From NCBI RefSeq assembly GCF_009665255.1, contig NZ_CP035687.1, positions 992,001 to 1,056,000 of the forward strand: a DNA stretch of 64,000 nt, read 5' to 3'. Below are positions 53,534 through 62,193 of the stretch, one piece after another (positions within the stretch are counted from its first letter, which is position 1; the number at the start of each line of letters is the position of its first letter). The notes beneath the pieces were generated by a model. It was not told where the DNA came from, did no database searches, and saw nothing but the letters and a program-made list of their open reading frames with translations. Both the position numbers and the translations under genes were made by a program. This stretch comes from Vibrio metoecus (GTDB lineage Bacteria > Pseudomonadota > Gammaproteobacteria > Enterobacterales > Vibrionaceae).

Positions 53534-53848
53534 TATGCCAGTAATCAAAAAGTCGATAGCAGCGATAATCTCATCTCTGAAAGTGCTTAAGTCTGCGACG
53601 GGCTCAACTAAGATTTTGGTTGGTACACTTGCCATCTGTTGAGTAAGAATGACAAAGTCACCTTGTTCAATGTGGATCGTTGGGCACAAATGGCTTGGTG
53701 CTTTCTTTTCTAGTAAATCAAGTGGTGTAAGTGGTATCACCAATCGAGTATTTAGCGTATTGAGCAGCTCACTTTGTACGTCAACAAAATAGGGATAAGC
53801 GGTAGACGTACTTTTGTCGAGATTTTCGTAAAGGGTAAATTGAGACAT
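53531..53848 (-). CDS. ccdB: CcdB-family toxin (gyrase inhibitor)
   Basis: 105 residues beginning SQFTLYENLDKSTSTAYPYFVDVQ, the CcdB pattern, and ending in the typical IAAIDFLITGI where the C-terminal Trp-Gly-Ile of F-plasmid CcdB is Thr-Gly-Ile. CcdB poisons DNA gyrase. Its start shares one base with the ccdA stop. It is transcribed against the cassette direction, so it needs its own promoter. Confidence 0.92.
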   Translation of the reverse strand: MSQFTLYENLDKSTSTAYPYFVDVQSELLNTLNTRLVIPLTPLDLLEKKAPSHLCPTIHIEQGDFVILTQQMASVPTKILVEPVADLSTFRDEIIAAIDFLITGI

Positions 53849-54093
53849 CAGAATACTCGGTATGAATCAGAAAAAAGGCCATGTTTCTCAGTAAGTTCGT
53901 TACAAGCTTCAATGGCTTCGGCATTTTGTTCTAACCATTCAGCTTTTAATCTAGAGGAAACTTCTTTTTCTAAGGCTTTTTCCATCGTAGCGGATAGATT
54001 GATATTAAGGCGTTTAGCTTCAGCAAGTAACTCACTGTTTAAGCTAAGATTGGTAGCCTTTTTGGGGGCTTGTGTACTAAACGTGGTTCTCAT
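53848..54093 (-). CDS. ccdA: CcdA-family antitoxin
   Basis: 81 residues from the ATG at 54093, with GGAG before it. The N-terminal ribbon-helix-helix (KKATNLSLNSELLAEAKRLNINLSATMEKAL) binds operator DNA, and the C-terminal tail (WLEQNAEAIEACNELTEKHG) binds CcdB. A longer frame reaching into VCR 20 is not used. Confidence 0.92.
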   Translation of the reverse strand: MRTTFSTQAPKKATNLSLNSELLAEAKRLNINLSATMEKALEKEVSSRLKAEWLEQNAEAIEACNELTEKHGLFSDSYRVF

Positions 54094-54150
54094 GAAGTTA
54101 CTCCGTGCGTATTTTAAGTGCGCATTGATTATAGTGGTAAAAATGGCATA

Positions 54151-54273
54151 TAACAAACGCCTCAAGAGGGACTGTCAACGCGTGGCGTTTCCAGTCCCAT
54201 TGAGCCGCGGTGGTTGCAGTTGTTGTGTTTGGGTTTAGTGGTAATGCGTTGTCAGCCCCTTAGGCGGGCGTTA
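54151..54273 (+). repeat. VCR 20 (attC), canonical
   Basis: Canonical; closes the ccdAB cassette. Confidence 0.96.
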
Positions 54274-54788
54274 TGCTTAATCCATAAAAATCAGCAGGTT
54301 GTGATTGTCAATTCCTTTGGCATTTCGTTCGGGTTTTGTCGGCAATTCAATATTGTTTTTCGCTGCCTAATGAAACGGCAATGTGTTTGGCGCTGTAAAT
54401 TCCAAGTTATTGCCTCATTGGAATATTGAGTCTGCGCGAGTTGAGTTTTGCTCTTTCAAGTCGCTTTGAGCAGTTTGGTGCCTTTACTTACAGGCTAGAA
54501 GTTTGTCGGCAATTGAGCATTGTTTTTCGCTGCCTAATGAAACAGCAGTGTGTCTGTCGCTGTAAATTTTAGTGTCATTGCCTCATTCAGTTGTCGTGCA
54601 CATGCGTGGTGAGTTGGTCTGTCGGAGAGGGTTTCCACATTGGCCTAGTTGCTAAATGAAAGCCTGCATTGGTCAGTGCATAGGTAAAAGTTGAGCCAGT
54701 TCTAATTCAAGGAAAGTCGAAGTTTAGCCAATGATTTCAGTGAGTTATTCTTGGGTTGGCTCAAATGTAAAGTGTTGAAGCTTAAGCA
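54274..54788 (+). other. Family A cassette, duplicated at 58056
   Basis: Identical as far as read to 58056-58570, together with the next VCR. Short frames starting in the VCR (CRQFNIVFRCLMKRQCVWRCKFQ) recall DUF645 but stop early. Confidence 0.7.
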
Positions 54789-54910
54789 TAACAAACGCCT
54801 CAAAGGGACTGCCAACGCGCGGCGTTTCCAGTCCCATTGAGCCGCGGTGGTTTCGGCTGTTGTGTTTGAGTTTAGTGGTAATGCGTTGTCAGCCCCTTAG
54901 GCGGGCGTTA
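54789..54910 (+). repeat. VCR 21 (attC), variant
   Basis: Carries CCTCAAAGGGACTGCCAACG (one base shorter and T to C). The same variant occurs only at VCR 27. Confidence 0.95.
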
Positions 54911-55425
54911 TGCTTAATCCATAAAAATCAGTAGGTTGTGTTTATTGATTTCTTTGGCACTTTGTTCAGGTTTTGTCGGCAATTCAATATTGTTTTTCGC
55001 TGCCTAATGAAGCGGCAATGTATCTGGCGCTGTAAATTCTGAGTGATTGCCTCATTGGAATATTGAGTCTGCACGAGTCGAGTTTTGCTCTTTCAAGTCG
55101 CTTTGAGCAGTTTGGTGCCTTTACATACAGGCTTAAAGTCTGTCGGCAATTGAGCATTGCTTTGCGCTGTCTAATGAAACGGCAATGTGTCTGTCGCTGT
55201 AAATTTCAGTGTCATTGCCTCATTGAGTTGTCGTGCCCATGCGTGGTGAGTTGGTTTGTCGGAGAGGTTTTCCACATTGGCCTAGTTGCTAAATGAAAAC
55301 CTGCATTGGTCAGTTCATAGGTAAAAGTTGAGCCAGTTCTAATTCAAGGCGATTCGAAGTTTGGTCAATGATTTCAGTGGGTTATTCTAGGGTTGGCTCA
55401 AATGTAAAGTGTTGAAGCTTAAGCA
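54911..55425 (+). other. Family A cassette, duplicated at 59742
   Basis: Matches 59742-60256 throughout as read; carries the DUF645 frame at 55063. Confidence 0.7.
55063..55296 (+). CDS. DUF645-type frame, copy at 55063
   Basis: 77 residues with a TTG start: SRFEQFGAFTYRLKVCRQLS, then CLMKRQCVCRCKFQCHC. Cys-rich and typical of DUF645 proteins annotated in V. cholerae superintegrons. There is no ribosome site, and the frame is lost in most sister cassettes, so it may not be a real protein. Confidence 0.35.
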   Translation: MSLHESSFALSSRFEQFGAFTYRLKVCRQLSIALRCLMKRQCVCRCKFQCHCLIELSCPCVVSWFVGEVFHIGLVAK

Positions 55426-55548
55426 TAACAAACGCCTCAAGAGGGACTGTCAACGCGTGGCGTTTCCAGTCCCAATGAGCCGCGGTGGTTTCGGTGGTTG
55501 TGTTTGGGTTTGGTTGTTATGCGTTGTCAGCCCCTTAGGCGGGCGTTA
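55426..55548 (+). repeat. VCR 22 (attC), canonical
   Basis: Canonical; its terminal TTA is the parE stop codon on the minus strand. Confidence 0.96.
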
Positions 55549-55845
55549 TGCGCCAAATATTGGGTTCACATCCATGCTCTTATGAAGAATTCGGATCACC
55601 CTGATTTGTTGGCTGCCGATTTGCTGATAAAAGATGACGTGGCTCCCTTGGGGAAATTTTCTGTATCCCTCTCGAATTTCATCGCATGATTTACCGATGT
55701 CGGGATTTTCCGCTAAAAGCCAAAAGGAATCATCGAATTGCTTTAAATAAACATTTCGCTGCTCTTTTCCCCAGCGTCGTTGAGTGAATAAAGCAATATC
55801 CCGTAAATCGGCTTTAGCGGCGACAGTAAGATTAAATGGTTTCAT
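55546..55845 (-). CDS. parE: ParE-family toxin
   Basis: 99 residues (NLTVAAKADLRDIALFTQRRWG near the start, GSHVIFYQQIGSQQIRVIRILHKSMD at the end). RelE/ParE fold; ParE members poison gyrase. The start overlaps parD by 4 bp. Transcribed against cassette direction. Confidence 0.94.
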   Translation of the reverse strand: MKPFNLTVAAKADLRDIALFTQRRWGKEQRNVYLKQFDDSFWLLAENPDIGKSCDEIREGYRKFPQGSHVIFYQQIGSQQIRVIRILHKSMDVNPIFGA

Positions 55846-56084
55846 CGAATGTTTTCACTATCGAGTTCATTGATGAAGCTATCAAGGTCATAATCAGCAT
55901 CACCACTTTGCTCACCTTCAACAAGTAATTGACGGAGTGACTGTAGTTTGGTTTCTTGGTTTTCGAGTAGACGTAGCGCAGAGCGAATGACTTCACTTGC
56001 TGAGCCGTAACGTCCACTTTGTATTTGGCTTGTAATAAAGCCATCGAAGTGTTCACCAAGAGTGATACTTGTGTTTTTAGCCAT
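55842..56084 (-). CDS. parD: ParD-family antitoxin
   Basis: 80 residues: ribbon-helix-helix NTSITLGEHFDGFITSQIQS followed by GRYGSASEVIRSALRLLE, then an acidic toxin-binding tail. GGAGA precedes its ATG. Autorepression with ParE is expected. Confidence 0.94.
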   Translation of the reverse strand: MAKNTSITLGEHFDGFITSQIQSGRYGSASEVIRSALRLLENQETKLQSLRQLLVEGEQSGDADYDLDSFINELDSENIR

Positions 56085-56154
56085 GAGCCCATCTCCATAA
56101 ATACCAAAAAGTACCTAATTATGGTATCAAATGGCATTTTGGGCAAGGCGCGCA

Positions 56155-56276
56155 TAACAAACGCCTCAAGAGGGACTGTCAACGCGCGGCGTTTCCAGTC
56201 CCATTGAACCGCGGTGGTTATGGCTTTTGTGTTTGAGTTTAGTGTTATGCGTTGTCAGCCCCTTAGGCGGGCGTTA
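56155..56276 (+). repeat. VCR 23 (attC), canonical
   Basis: Canonical, with ATTGAACCGCGG and TATGGCTTTTG differences. Confidence 0.96.
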
Positions 56277-56687
56277 GCTTCTTAAAGCAAAAATCATCAA
56301 AATCTGGGGTTAATTGCTTTGAAAACTCAGCTTTTATCATTCAAATTTCACAACTTGGCTTTCGAGTTTTTCTGATGCTGACTGGGTGAACGTGTTGAAT
56401 GCTCAGCAGGTTCAAAGTCGCTGAAAACCCACAATCCTCGATGCTTCAAGGCTGTTGAATGTTCCACACAGCAAGTTTGGTTTCACAAAAGGCTGCATCA
56501 TCGCTGTGATCTTGCTTTCTTTGTCGCGGACTCTTAACAGTGGCCAACTTAGCCTAGATCGTTTTAAGTTTTGTCAGCCAACTTCACAGCTTTTGGCGTT
56601 GGACGTGTGTTTGTGTGAAGCTTCTGCGTAAAATGCTTTTCAATCAAATGTGTTTAAAAATCATTGTTAAACAATAGGCTACGAAGC
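56277..56687 (+). other. Family B cassette, duplicated at 60380
   Basis: Matches 60380-60790 throughout as read. No intact frame. Confidence 0.7.
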
Positions 56688-56810
56688 TAACAAACGCCTC
56701 AAGAGGGACTGTCAACGCGTGGCGTTTCCAGTCCCAATTAGCCGCGGTGGTTACGGGTGTTGTGTTTGAGTTTAGTTGTTGTGCGTTGCCAGCCCCTTAG
56801 GCGGGCGTTA
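56688..56810 (+). repeat. VCR 24 (attC), canonical
   Basis: Canonical with the variant CCCAATTAGCCG, shared only with VCR 31. Confidence 0.96.
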
Positions 56811-56894
56811 TAGCTTATCTCACATTTCAACCTAGACATTGCTCAATCGATGCCTCAGAGTAAATTCCGACTTTGCTCAACAAAAGGAACAAGT

Positions 56895-57284
56895 ATGTTT
56901 AGTCACATCATGATCGGCTCAAATGATATTGAAAAATCAAAGGTTTTCTATGATGCCATATTGTCGGTGTTAGGTTATCCGGCGGGTGTTATTGACGCTA
57001 AAGGTCGCTGTCTCTACATAAACCAAGAGGGTGTACTTGGTATTACGAAACCAGTGAATGGCGAACCTGCGACGCATGGTAATGGGATGACAATTGGCTT
57101 TAAAGTTAGTAGTCCAGAGTTAGTAGAAGCATGGCATGCAGCCGGTTTAGCAAATGGTGGTGTGGCTTGTGAAGATCCTCCGGGTATCAGAGTGAGCGGA
57201 CAAAGAAAAATGTATTTAGCTTATTTACGAGATCCAGCAGGTAATAAGCTATGTGCAACACATCATATTTCCACGGGCAACTAA
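56895..57284 (+). CDS. VOC-fold protein (glyoxalase-like)
   Basis: 129 residues from the ATG at 56895 with AAAGGAAC before it; the earlier frame start at 56850 lacks a ribosome site. MFSHIMIGSNDIEKSKVFYD and HGNGMTIGFKVSSPELVEAW form the repeat halves, and YLRDPAGNKLCATHH is the C-terminal block. His4 is a possible metal ligand. Substrate unknown. Confidence 0.87.
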   Translation: MFSHIMIGSNDIEKSKVFYDAILSVLGYPAGVIDAKGRCLYINQEGVLGITKPVNGEPATHGNGMTIGFKVSSPELVEAWHAAGLANGGVACEDPPGIRVSGQRKMYLAYLRDPAGNKLCATHHISTGN

Positions 57285-57295
57285 AAGCACCGCTA

Positions 57296-57418
57296 TAACA
57301 AACGCCTCAAGAGGGACTGTCAACGCGTGGCGTTTCCAGTCCCATTGAGCCGCGGTGGTTGCAGTTGTTGTGTTTGAGTTTAGTGTTAATGCGTTGCCAG
57401 CCCCTTAGGCGGGCGTTA
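57296..57418 (+). repeat. VCR 25 (attC), canonical
   Basis: Canonical; its last A is the first base of the next start codon. Confidence 0.96.
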
Positions 57419-57804
57419 TGCTTAATCCATTAAAATCAAGTGTTTGTGGTTTTCGTTCCCTTTGGCATTTTGTTCAGGTTTTGTCGGCAATTCAATATTG
57501 TTCGTCGCTGCCTAATGAAGCGGCAATGTATCTGGTGCTGAAAATTCAGTGTTATTGCCTCATTGAAATGTTGAGCCTGCGTGGGGTGAATGTTGCTGGC
57601 TCAAGTCGTTTTGAGCAGTTTGGTGCCTTTACTTACAGGCTTAAAGTCTGTCGGCAATTGAGCATTGTTTTGCGCTGCCTAATGGAACGGCAATGTGTCT
57701 GTCGCTGTAAATTTCAGTGTTATTGCCTCATTGAGTTGTCGTGCCCATGCGTGGTGAGTGAGTTTGTCGGAGAGGTTTTCTACATTGGCCTAGTTGCTAA
57801 ATGA
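57418..57804 (+). CDS. DUF645 family protein, full-length frame
   Basis: 128 residues whose ATG forms at the attC-cassette junction (GTTATG). It spans both tandem units of the family A cassette, reading CxQ.LSxxxxCxxLPNEAAMYL once and CRQLSIVLRCLMERQCVCRC again, so the protein is an internal duplication. It is Cys-rich and moderately hydrophobic. The longest surviving DUF645 frame in the window. No independent ribosome site; function unknown. Confidence 0.5.
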   Translation: MLNPLKSSVCGFRSLWHFVQVLSAIQYCSSLPNEAAMYLVLKIQCYCLIEMLSLRGVNVAGSSRFEQFGAFTYRLKVCRQLSIVLRCLMERQCVCRCKFQCYCLIELSCPCVVSEFVGEVFYIGLVAK

Positions 57805-57932
57805 AAGCCTGCATTGGTTAGTTCATAGGTAAAATTTGATTCAGTTCTAACTCAAGGAATTCGAAGTTTGGTTAATTATTTCAGTGGGTTATTCTTGATT
57901 TGGTTCAAATGTAAAGTGTTGAAGCTTAAGCA

Positions 57933-58055
57933 TAACAAACGCCTCAAGAGGGACTGTCAACGCGCGGCGTTTCCAGTCCCATTGAGCCGCAGTGGTTGCA
58001 GTTGTTGTGTTTGAGTTTAGTGTTAATGCGTTGCCAGCCCCTTAGGCGGGCGTTA
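57933..58055 (+). repeat. VCR 26 (attC), canonical
   Basis: Canonical with GAGCCGCAGTGG. Confidence 0.96.
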
Positions 58056-58570
58056 TGCTTAATCCATAAAAATCAGCAGGTTGTGATTGTCAATTCCTTT
58101 GGCATTTCGTTCGGGTTTTGTCGGCAATTCAATATTGTTTTTCGCTGCCTAATGAAACGGCAATGTGTTTGGCGCTGTAAATTCCAAGTTATTGCCTCAT
58201 TGGAATATTGAGTCTGCGCGAGTTGAGTTTTGCTCTTTCAAGTCGCTTTGAGCAGTTTGGTGCCTTTACTTACAGGCTAGAAGTTTGTCGGCAATTGAGC
58301 ATTGTTTTTCGCTGCCTAATGAAACAGCAGTGTGTCTGTCGCTGTAAATTTTAGTGTCATTGCCTCATTCAGTTGTCGTGCACATGCGTGGTGAGTTGGT
58401 CTGTCGGAGAGGGTTTCCACATTGGCCTAGTTGCTAAATGAAAGCCTGCATTGGTCAGTGCATAGGTAAAAGTTGAGCCAGTTCTAATTCAAGGAAAGTC
58501 GAAGTTTAGCCAATGATTTCAGTGAGTTATTCTTGGGTTGGCTCAAATGTAAAGTGTTGAAGCTTAAGCA
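58056..58570 (+). other. Family A cassette, second copy of 54274
   Basis: Offset 3782 bp from its twin; the following VCR 27 is also the same variant. Confidence 0.7.
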
Positions 58571-58692
58571 TAACAAACGCCTCAAAGGGACTGCCAACGC
58601 GCGGCGTTTCCAGTCCCATTGAGCCGCGGTGGTTTCGGCTGTTGTGTTTGAGTTTAGTGGTAATGCGTTGTCAGCCCCTTAGGCGGGCGTTA
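58571..58692 (+). repeat. VCR 27 (attC), variant
   Basis: Twin of VCR 21. Confidence 0.95.
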
Positions 58693-58741
58693 ACTGGCAA
58701 AATGGAAATGTCAAAAGCATCTGAGCAAAAGGAGTTTGCAA

Positions 58742-58903
58742 ATGTTTCGTTGTGGGCAATGCCGTCATTTCGAAAAAGCTAAAAATAATCTCAAGGATCT
58801 TTGTGGTGCTTGGGAACAACCTACGACTGCAACGCGTGAAGCTTGTGGATTTTTCATGCTCAGAAAACCAGCCCGAGATGTGAAAACACCAAACGAAGAG
58901 TAG
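58742..58903 (+). CDS. Small cysteine-rich protein
   Basis: 53 residues: Cys4 and Cys7 (RCGQCRHF), Cys21 (DLCGAW) and Cys35 (REACGFF) could hold one zinc ion. AAGGAG lies 7 bp before the ATG, good for so small a gene. It is the only gene in its cassette. Function unknown. Confidence 0.6.
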   Translation: MFRCGQCRHFEKAKNNLKDLCGAWEQPTTATREACGFFMLRKPARDVKTPNEE

Positions 58904-58959
58904 AGTAATCTTCTTTGTGTTGGTTAAAAGTGCAGTGAAAATCATAAGCACTGGCCAGT

Positions 58960-59081
58960 TAACAAACGCCTCAAGAGGGACTGTCAACGCGTGGCGTTTC
59001 CAGTCCCATTGAGCTGCGGTGGTTACGGTTGGTGTGTTTGAGTTTTGTGTTATGCGTTGTCAGCCCCTTAGGCGGGCGTTA
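58960..59081 (+). repeat. VCR 28 (attC), canonical
   Basis: Canonical with GAGCTGCGG and GGTTGGTGTG. Confidence 0.96.
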
Positions 59082-59097
59082 GGTATTTGGAGTTATC

Positions 59098-59613
59098 ATG
59101 AGAGCTATCGTTTTGATTCTTTGCGCCGTTTTATTGAATGGCTGCTTGGGCATGCCCGAATCAGTAAAACCGGTGTCGTATTTTGAACTGAACAACTATT
59201 TAGGTAAATGGTACGAGGTTGCTCGACTCGATCACTCCTTTGAAAGAGGTTTAAGTCAGGTTACTGCGGAATACAGTGCTCGAAATGATGGTGGTATTTC
59301 GGTTCTTAATCGTGGCTATTCTGAAGAGAAAGGTGAGTGGAAGGAGGCGGAAGGTAAAGCTTACTTTGTGAATGGCTCAACAGATGGCTATCTGAAGGTT
59401 TCATTTTTTGGCCCGTTTTATGGCTCCTACGTAGTGTTTGAGTTAGACCGTGAAAACTACAGTTATGCTTTTGTGTCAGGGCCGAATACAGAATATCTGT
59501 GGTTACTTTCAAGAACGCCGACTGTAGAACGAGGCATTCTGGATAAGTTCATAGAAATGTCGAAAGAGCGTGGTTTTGATACAAATCGGCTCATTTACGT
59601 TCAGCAGCAATAA
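59098..59613 (+). CDS. blc: Outer-membrane lipocalin Blc
   Basis: 171 residues. The lipobox LLNGC gives a lipidated Cys16. The lipocalin signature NNYLGKWYEVARLDHSFERGLSQV follows, then LKVSFFGPFYGSYVVFELDR and YLWLLSRTPTV, closely parallel to E. coli Blc. It probably binds lysophospholipids or fatty acids at the outer membrane. Vibrio lipocalins of this type (VlpA) are known superintegron cargo. GGAG precedes the ATG. Confidence 0.94.
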   Translation: MRAIVLILCAVLLNGCLGMPESVKPVSYFELNNYLGKWYEVARLDHSFERGLSQVTAEYSARNDGGISVLNRGYSEEKGEWKEAEGKAYFVNGSTDGYLKVSFFGPFYGSYVVFELDRENYSYAFVSGPNTEYLWLLSRTPTVERGILDKFIEMSKERGFDTNRLIYVQQQ

Positions 59614-59618
59614 ATACC

Positions 59619-59741
59619 TAACAAACGCCTCAAGAGGGACTGTCAACGCGCGGCGTTTCCAGTCCCATTGAGCCGCGGTGGTTGCAGTTGTTGTGTTTGG
59701 GTTTAGTGGTAATGCGTTGTCAGCCCCTTAGGCGGGCGTTA
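59619..59741 (+). repeat. VCR 29 (attC), canonical
   Basis: Canonical; left boundary of the copied four-cassette run. Confidence 0.96.
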
Positions 59742-60256
59742 TGCTTAATCCATAAAAATCAGTAGGTTGTGTTTATTGATTTCTTTGGCACTTTGTTCAG
59801 GTTTTGTCGGCAATTCAATATTGTTTTTCGCTGCCTAATGAAGCGGCAATGTATCTGGCGCTGTAAATTCTGAGTGATTGCCTCATTGGAATATTGAGTC
59901 TGCACGAGTCGAGTTTTGCTCTTTCAAGTCGCTTTGAGCAGTTTGGTGCCTTTACATACAGGCTTAAAGTCTGTCGGCAATTGAGCATTGCTTTGCGCTG
60001 TCTAATGAAACGGCAATGTGTCTGTCGCTGTAAATTTCAGTGTCATTGCCTCATTGAGTTGTCGTGCCCATGCGTGGTGAGTTGGTTTGTCGGAGAGGTT
60101 TTCCACATTGGCCTAGTTGCTAAATGAAAACCTGCATTGGTCAGTTCATAGGTAAAAGTTGAGCCAGTTCTAATTCAAGGCGATTCGAAGTTTGGTCAAT
60201 GATTTCAGTGGGTTATTCTAGGGTTGGCTCAAATGTAAAGTGTTGAAGCTTAAGCA
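59742..60256 (+). other. Family A cassette, second copy of 54911
   Basis: Offset 4831 bp from its twin, including the VCR that follows. Confidence 0.72.
59894..60127 (+). CDS. DUF645-type frame, copy at 59894
   Basis: Same translation as the 55063 frame. Confidence 0.35.
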   Translation: MSLHESSFALSSRFEQFGAFTYRLKVCRQLSIALRCLMKRQCVCRCKFQCHCLIELSCPCVVSWFVGEVFHIGLVAK

Positions 60257-60379
60257 TAACAAACGCCTCAAGAGGGACTGTCAACGCGTGGCGTTTCCAG
60301 TCCCAATGAGCCGCGGTGGTTTCGGTGGTTGTGTTTGGGTTTGGTTGTTATGCGTTGTCAGCCCCTTAGGCGGGCGTTA
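60257..60379 (+). repeat. VCR 30 (attC), canonical
   Basis: Twin of VCR 22, but followed by a family B cassette instead of parDE. Confidence 0.96.
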
Positions 60380-60790
60380 GCTTCTTAAAGCAAAAATCAT
60401 CAAAATCTGGGGTTAATTGCTTTGAAAACTCAGCTTTTATCATTCAAATTTCACAACTTGGCTTTCGAGTTTTTCTGATGCTGACTGGGTGAACGTGTTG
60501 AATGCTCAGCAGGTTCAAAGTCGCTGAAAACCCACAATCCTCGATGCTTCAAGGCTGTTGAATGTTCCACACAGCAAGTTTGGTTTCACAAAAGGCTGCA
60601 TCATCGCTGTGATCTTGCTTTCTTTGTCGCGGACTCTTAACAGTGGCCAACTTAGCCTAGATCGTTTTAAGTTTTGTCAGCCAACTTCACAGCTTTTGGC
60701 GTTGGACGTGTGTTTGTGTGAAGCTTCTGCGTAAAATGCTTTTCAATCAAATGTGTTTAAAAATCATTGTTAAACAATAGGCTACGAAGC
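60380..60790 (+). other. Family B cassette, second copy of 56277
   Basis: Offset 4103 bp from its twin. Confidence 0.72.
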
Positions 60791-60913
60791 TAACAAACGC
60801 CTCAAGAGGGACTGTCAACGCGTGGCGTTTCCAGTCCCAATTAGCCGCGGTGGTTACGGGTGTTGTGTTTGAGTTTAGTTGTTGTGCGTTGCCAGCCCCT
60901 TAGGCGGGCGTTA
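60791..60913 (+). repeat. VCR 31 (attC), canonical
   Basis: Twin of VCR 24. Confidence 0.96.
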
Positions 60914-61427
60914 TGCTTAATCCATAAAAATCAGTTGGTTGTGTTATCGATTTCTTTGGCATTTCGTTCAGGTTTTGTCGGCAATTCAATATTGTTTTTC
61001 GCTGCCTAATGAAGCGGCAATGTATCTGGCGCTGTAAATTCTGAGTGATTGCCTCATTGGGTTTTTGAGTCCACGCGAGGTGAGTTTTGCTCTCTCAAGT
61101 CGCTTTGAGCGGTTTGGTGCCTTTATTTACAGGCCGAAAGTTAGTCGGCAATTGAGTATTGTTTTGCGCTGCCTAATGAAACGGCAATGTTTCTATCGCT
61201 GTAAATTTTAGTGTCATTGCCTCATTGAGTTGTTGTGCTCATGTGTGGTGACTGGGTTTGTCGGAGAGGGTTTCCACATTGGCTAATTTGTAGGATGAAG
61301 CTCTGCATTGGTTAGTTCACAGGTAAAGTTTGAGTAAGTTCCGATTTGAGCGACACTGTGGTTTGTCGAATGATTTCAGTGGGTTATTCTTGACTGGGTT
61401 CAAATGTAAAGTGTTGAAGCTTAAGCA
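60914..61427 (+). other. Family A cassette, second copy of 45470
   Basis: Offset 15444 bp from its twin. Confidence 0.72.
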
Positions 61428-61549
61428 TAACAAACGCCTCAAGAGGGACTGTCAACGCGTGGCGTTTCCAGTCCCAATGAGCCGCGGTGGTTGCAGTTGT
61501 TGTGTTTGAGTTTAGTTGTTTGCGTTGCCAGCCCCTTAGGCGGGCGTTA
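61428..61549 (+). repeat. VCR 32 (attC), canonical
   Basis: Twin of VCR 6. Confidence 0.96.
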
Positions 61550-61757
61550 GGTGTTTGATCTCACCAATATGATTTATCCGTCTTGTCAGCCTGTTTTCTT
61601 CGTTAGATAATAATTTTATTGGAAGGTGTCCCCGCATACTGTTTACGGCAGGTACCTCGTGGGTTTGTCCTAGCTGGTACATCAATTCCCTACTGAGTTG
61701 GCCGCTTGGTAGTAGATAGCCAAGGCAATTGTTCCGTTGTACGTACGTGACTCGCAC
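61536..61757 (-). CDS. Doubtful 73-residue frame, copy 2
   Basis: Same as 46092-46313, with the same reservations. Confidence 0.25.
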   Translation of the reverse strand: MRVTYVQRNNCLGYLLPSGQLSRELMYQLGQTHEVPAVNSMRGHLPIKLLSNEENRLTRRINHIGEIKHLTPA

Positions 61758-61795
61758 GGTAAAAAGAGGTAAATCAACCGAATTCTATCCGTAAC

Positions 61796-61863
61796 TATCA
61801 CCTTATCTAGTTTACTCTTGCGAGTTGCTAGAGGCCTCTGCGCTCGCTCTATGATAGGTGATA
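61796..61863 (+). promoter_or_regulatory. Structured leader, copy 2
   Basis: Same TATCACCT / AGGTGATA pairing as at 46352-46419. Confidence 0.6.
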
Positions 61864-61868
61864 TATCT

Positions 61869-61961
61869 ATGATTGAGCTTACGCTGAAAATTAGACTGAC
61901 GGTACCGCAAATTATTGTACTAGTAAGTGCTGTAGTTAAAGTTCTGTCTTATCTAATTTAA
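61869..61961 (+). CDS. 30-residue hydrophobic peptide, copy 2
   Basis: Same sequence as the frame at 46425, 15444 bp away, with the same leader and following hairpin (61966-61990). Confidence 0.45.
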   Translation: MIELTLKIRLTVPQIIVLVSAVVKVLSYLI

Positions 61962-61993
61962 AACAGTGGGGCAGCAATTTGTTGCCCCACACC

Positions 61994-62113
61994 TAACAAG
62001 CGCTTTAAGACGGATTCGCAACGCTCAGCGGTTTTAGTCTGATTTGGCTTTTGTGGTTACGGCACAATCATTGAGTTTCGTAGTAGCGTTGCTCACCACT
62101 TAAGCGGGCGTTA
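61994..62113 (+). repeat. Divergent attC 33
   Basis: Twin of attC 7; right boundary of the copied run. Confidence 0.92.
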
Positions 62114-62193
62114 GCTCTCTTTCAATGTTCATCGTGGAGTCAAAAGTCCAAGCTGGATTTGAAGTTCTTTTTAGCGATATTTCAGGAGATAGT

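Noticed and set aside
55832..56182. 116-residue minus-strand frame overlapping parDE
   Set aside because: Different frame from parD and parE, and starts inside a VCR; parDE are clear.
57996..58211. Proteins beginning inside VCRs (MQLLCL..MRCQPLRRALC)
   Set aside because: The start is the translated VCR itself and recurs wherever a frame is open; no ribosome site.
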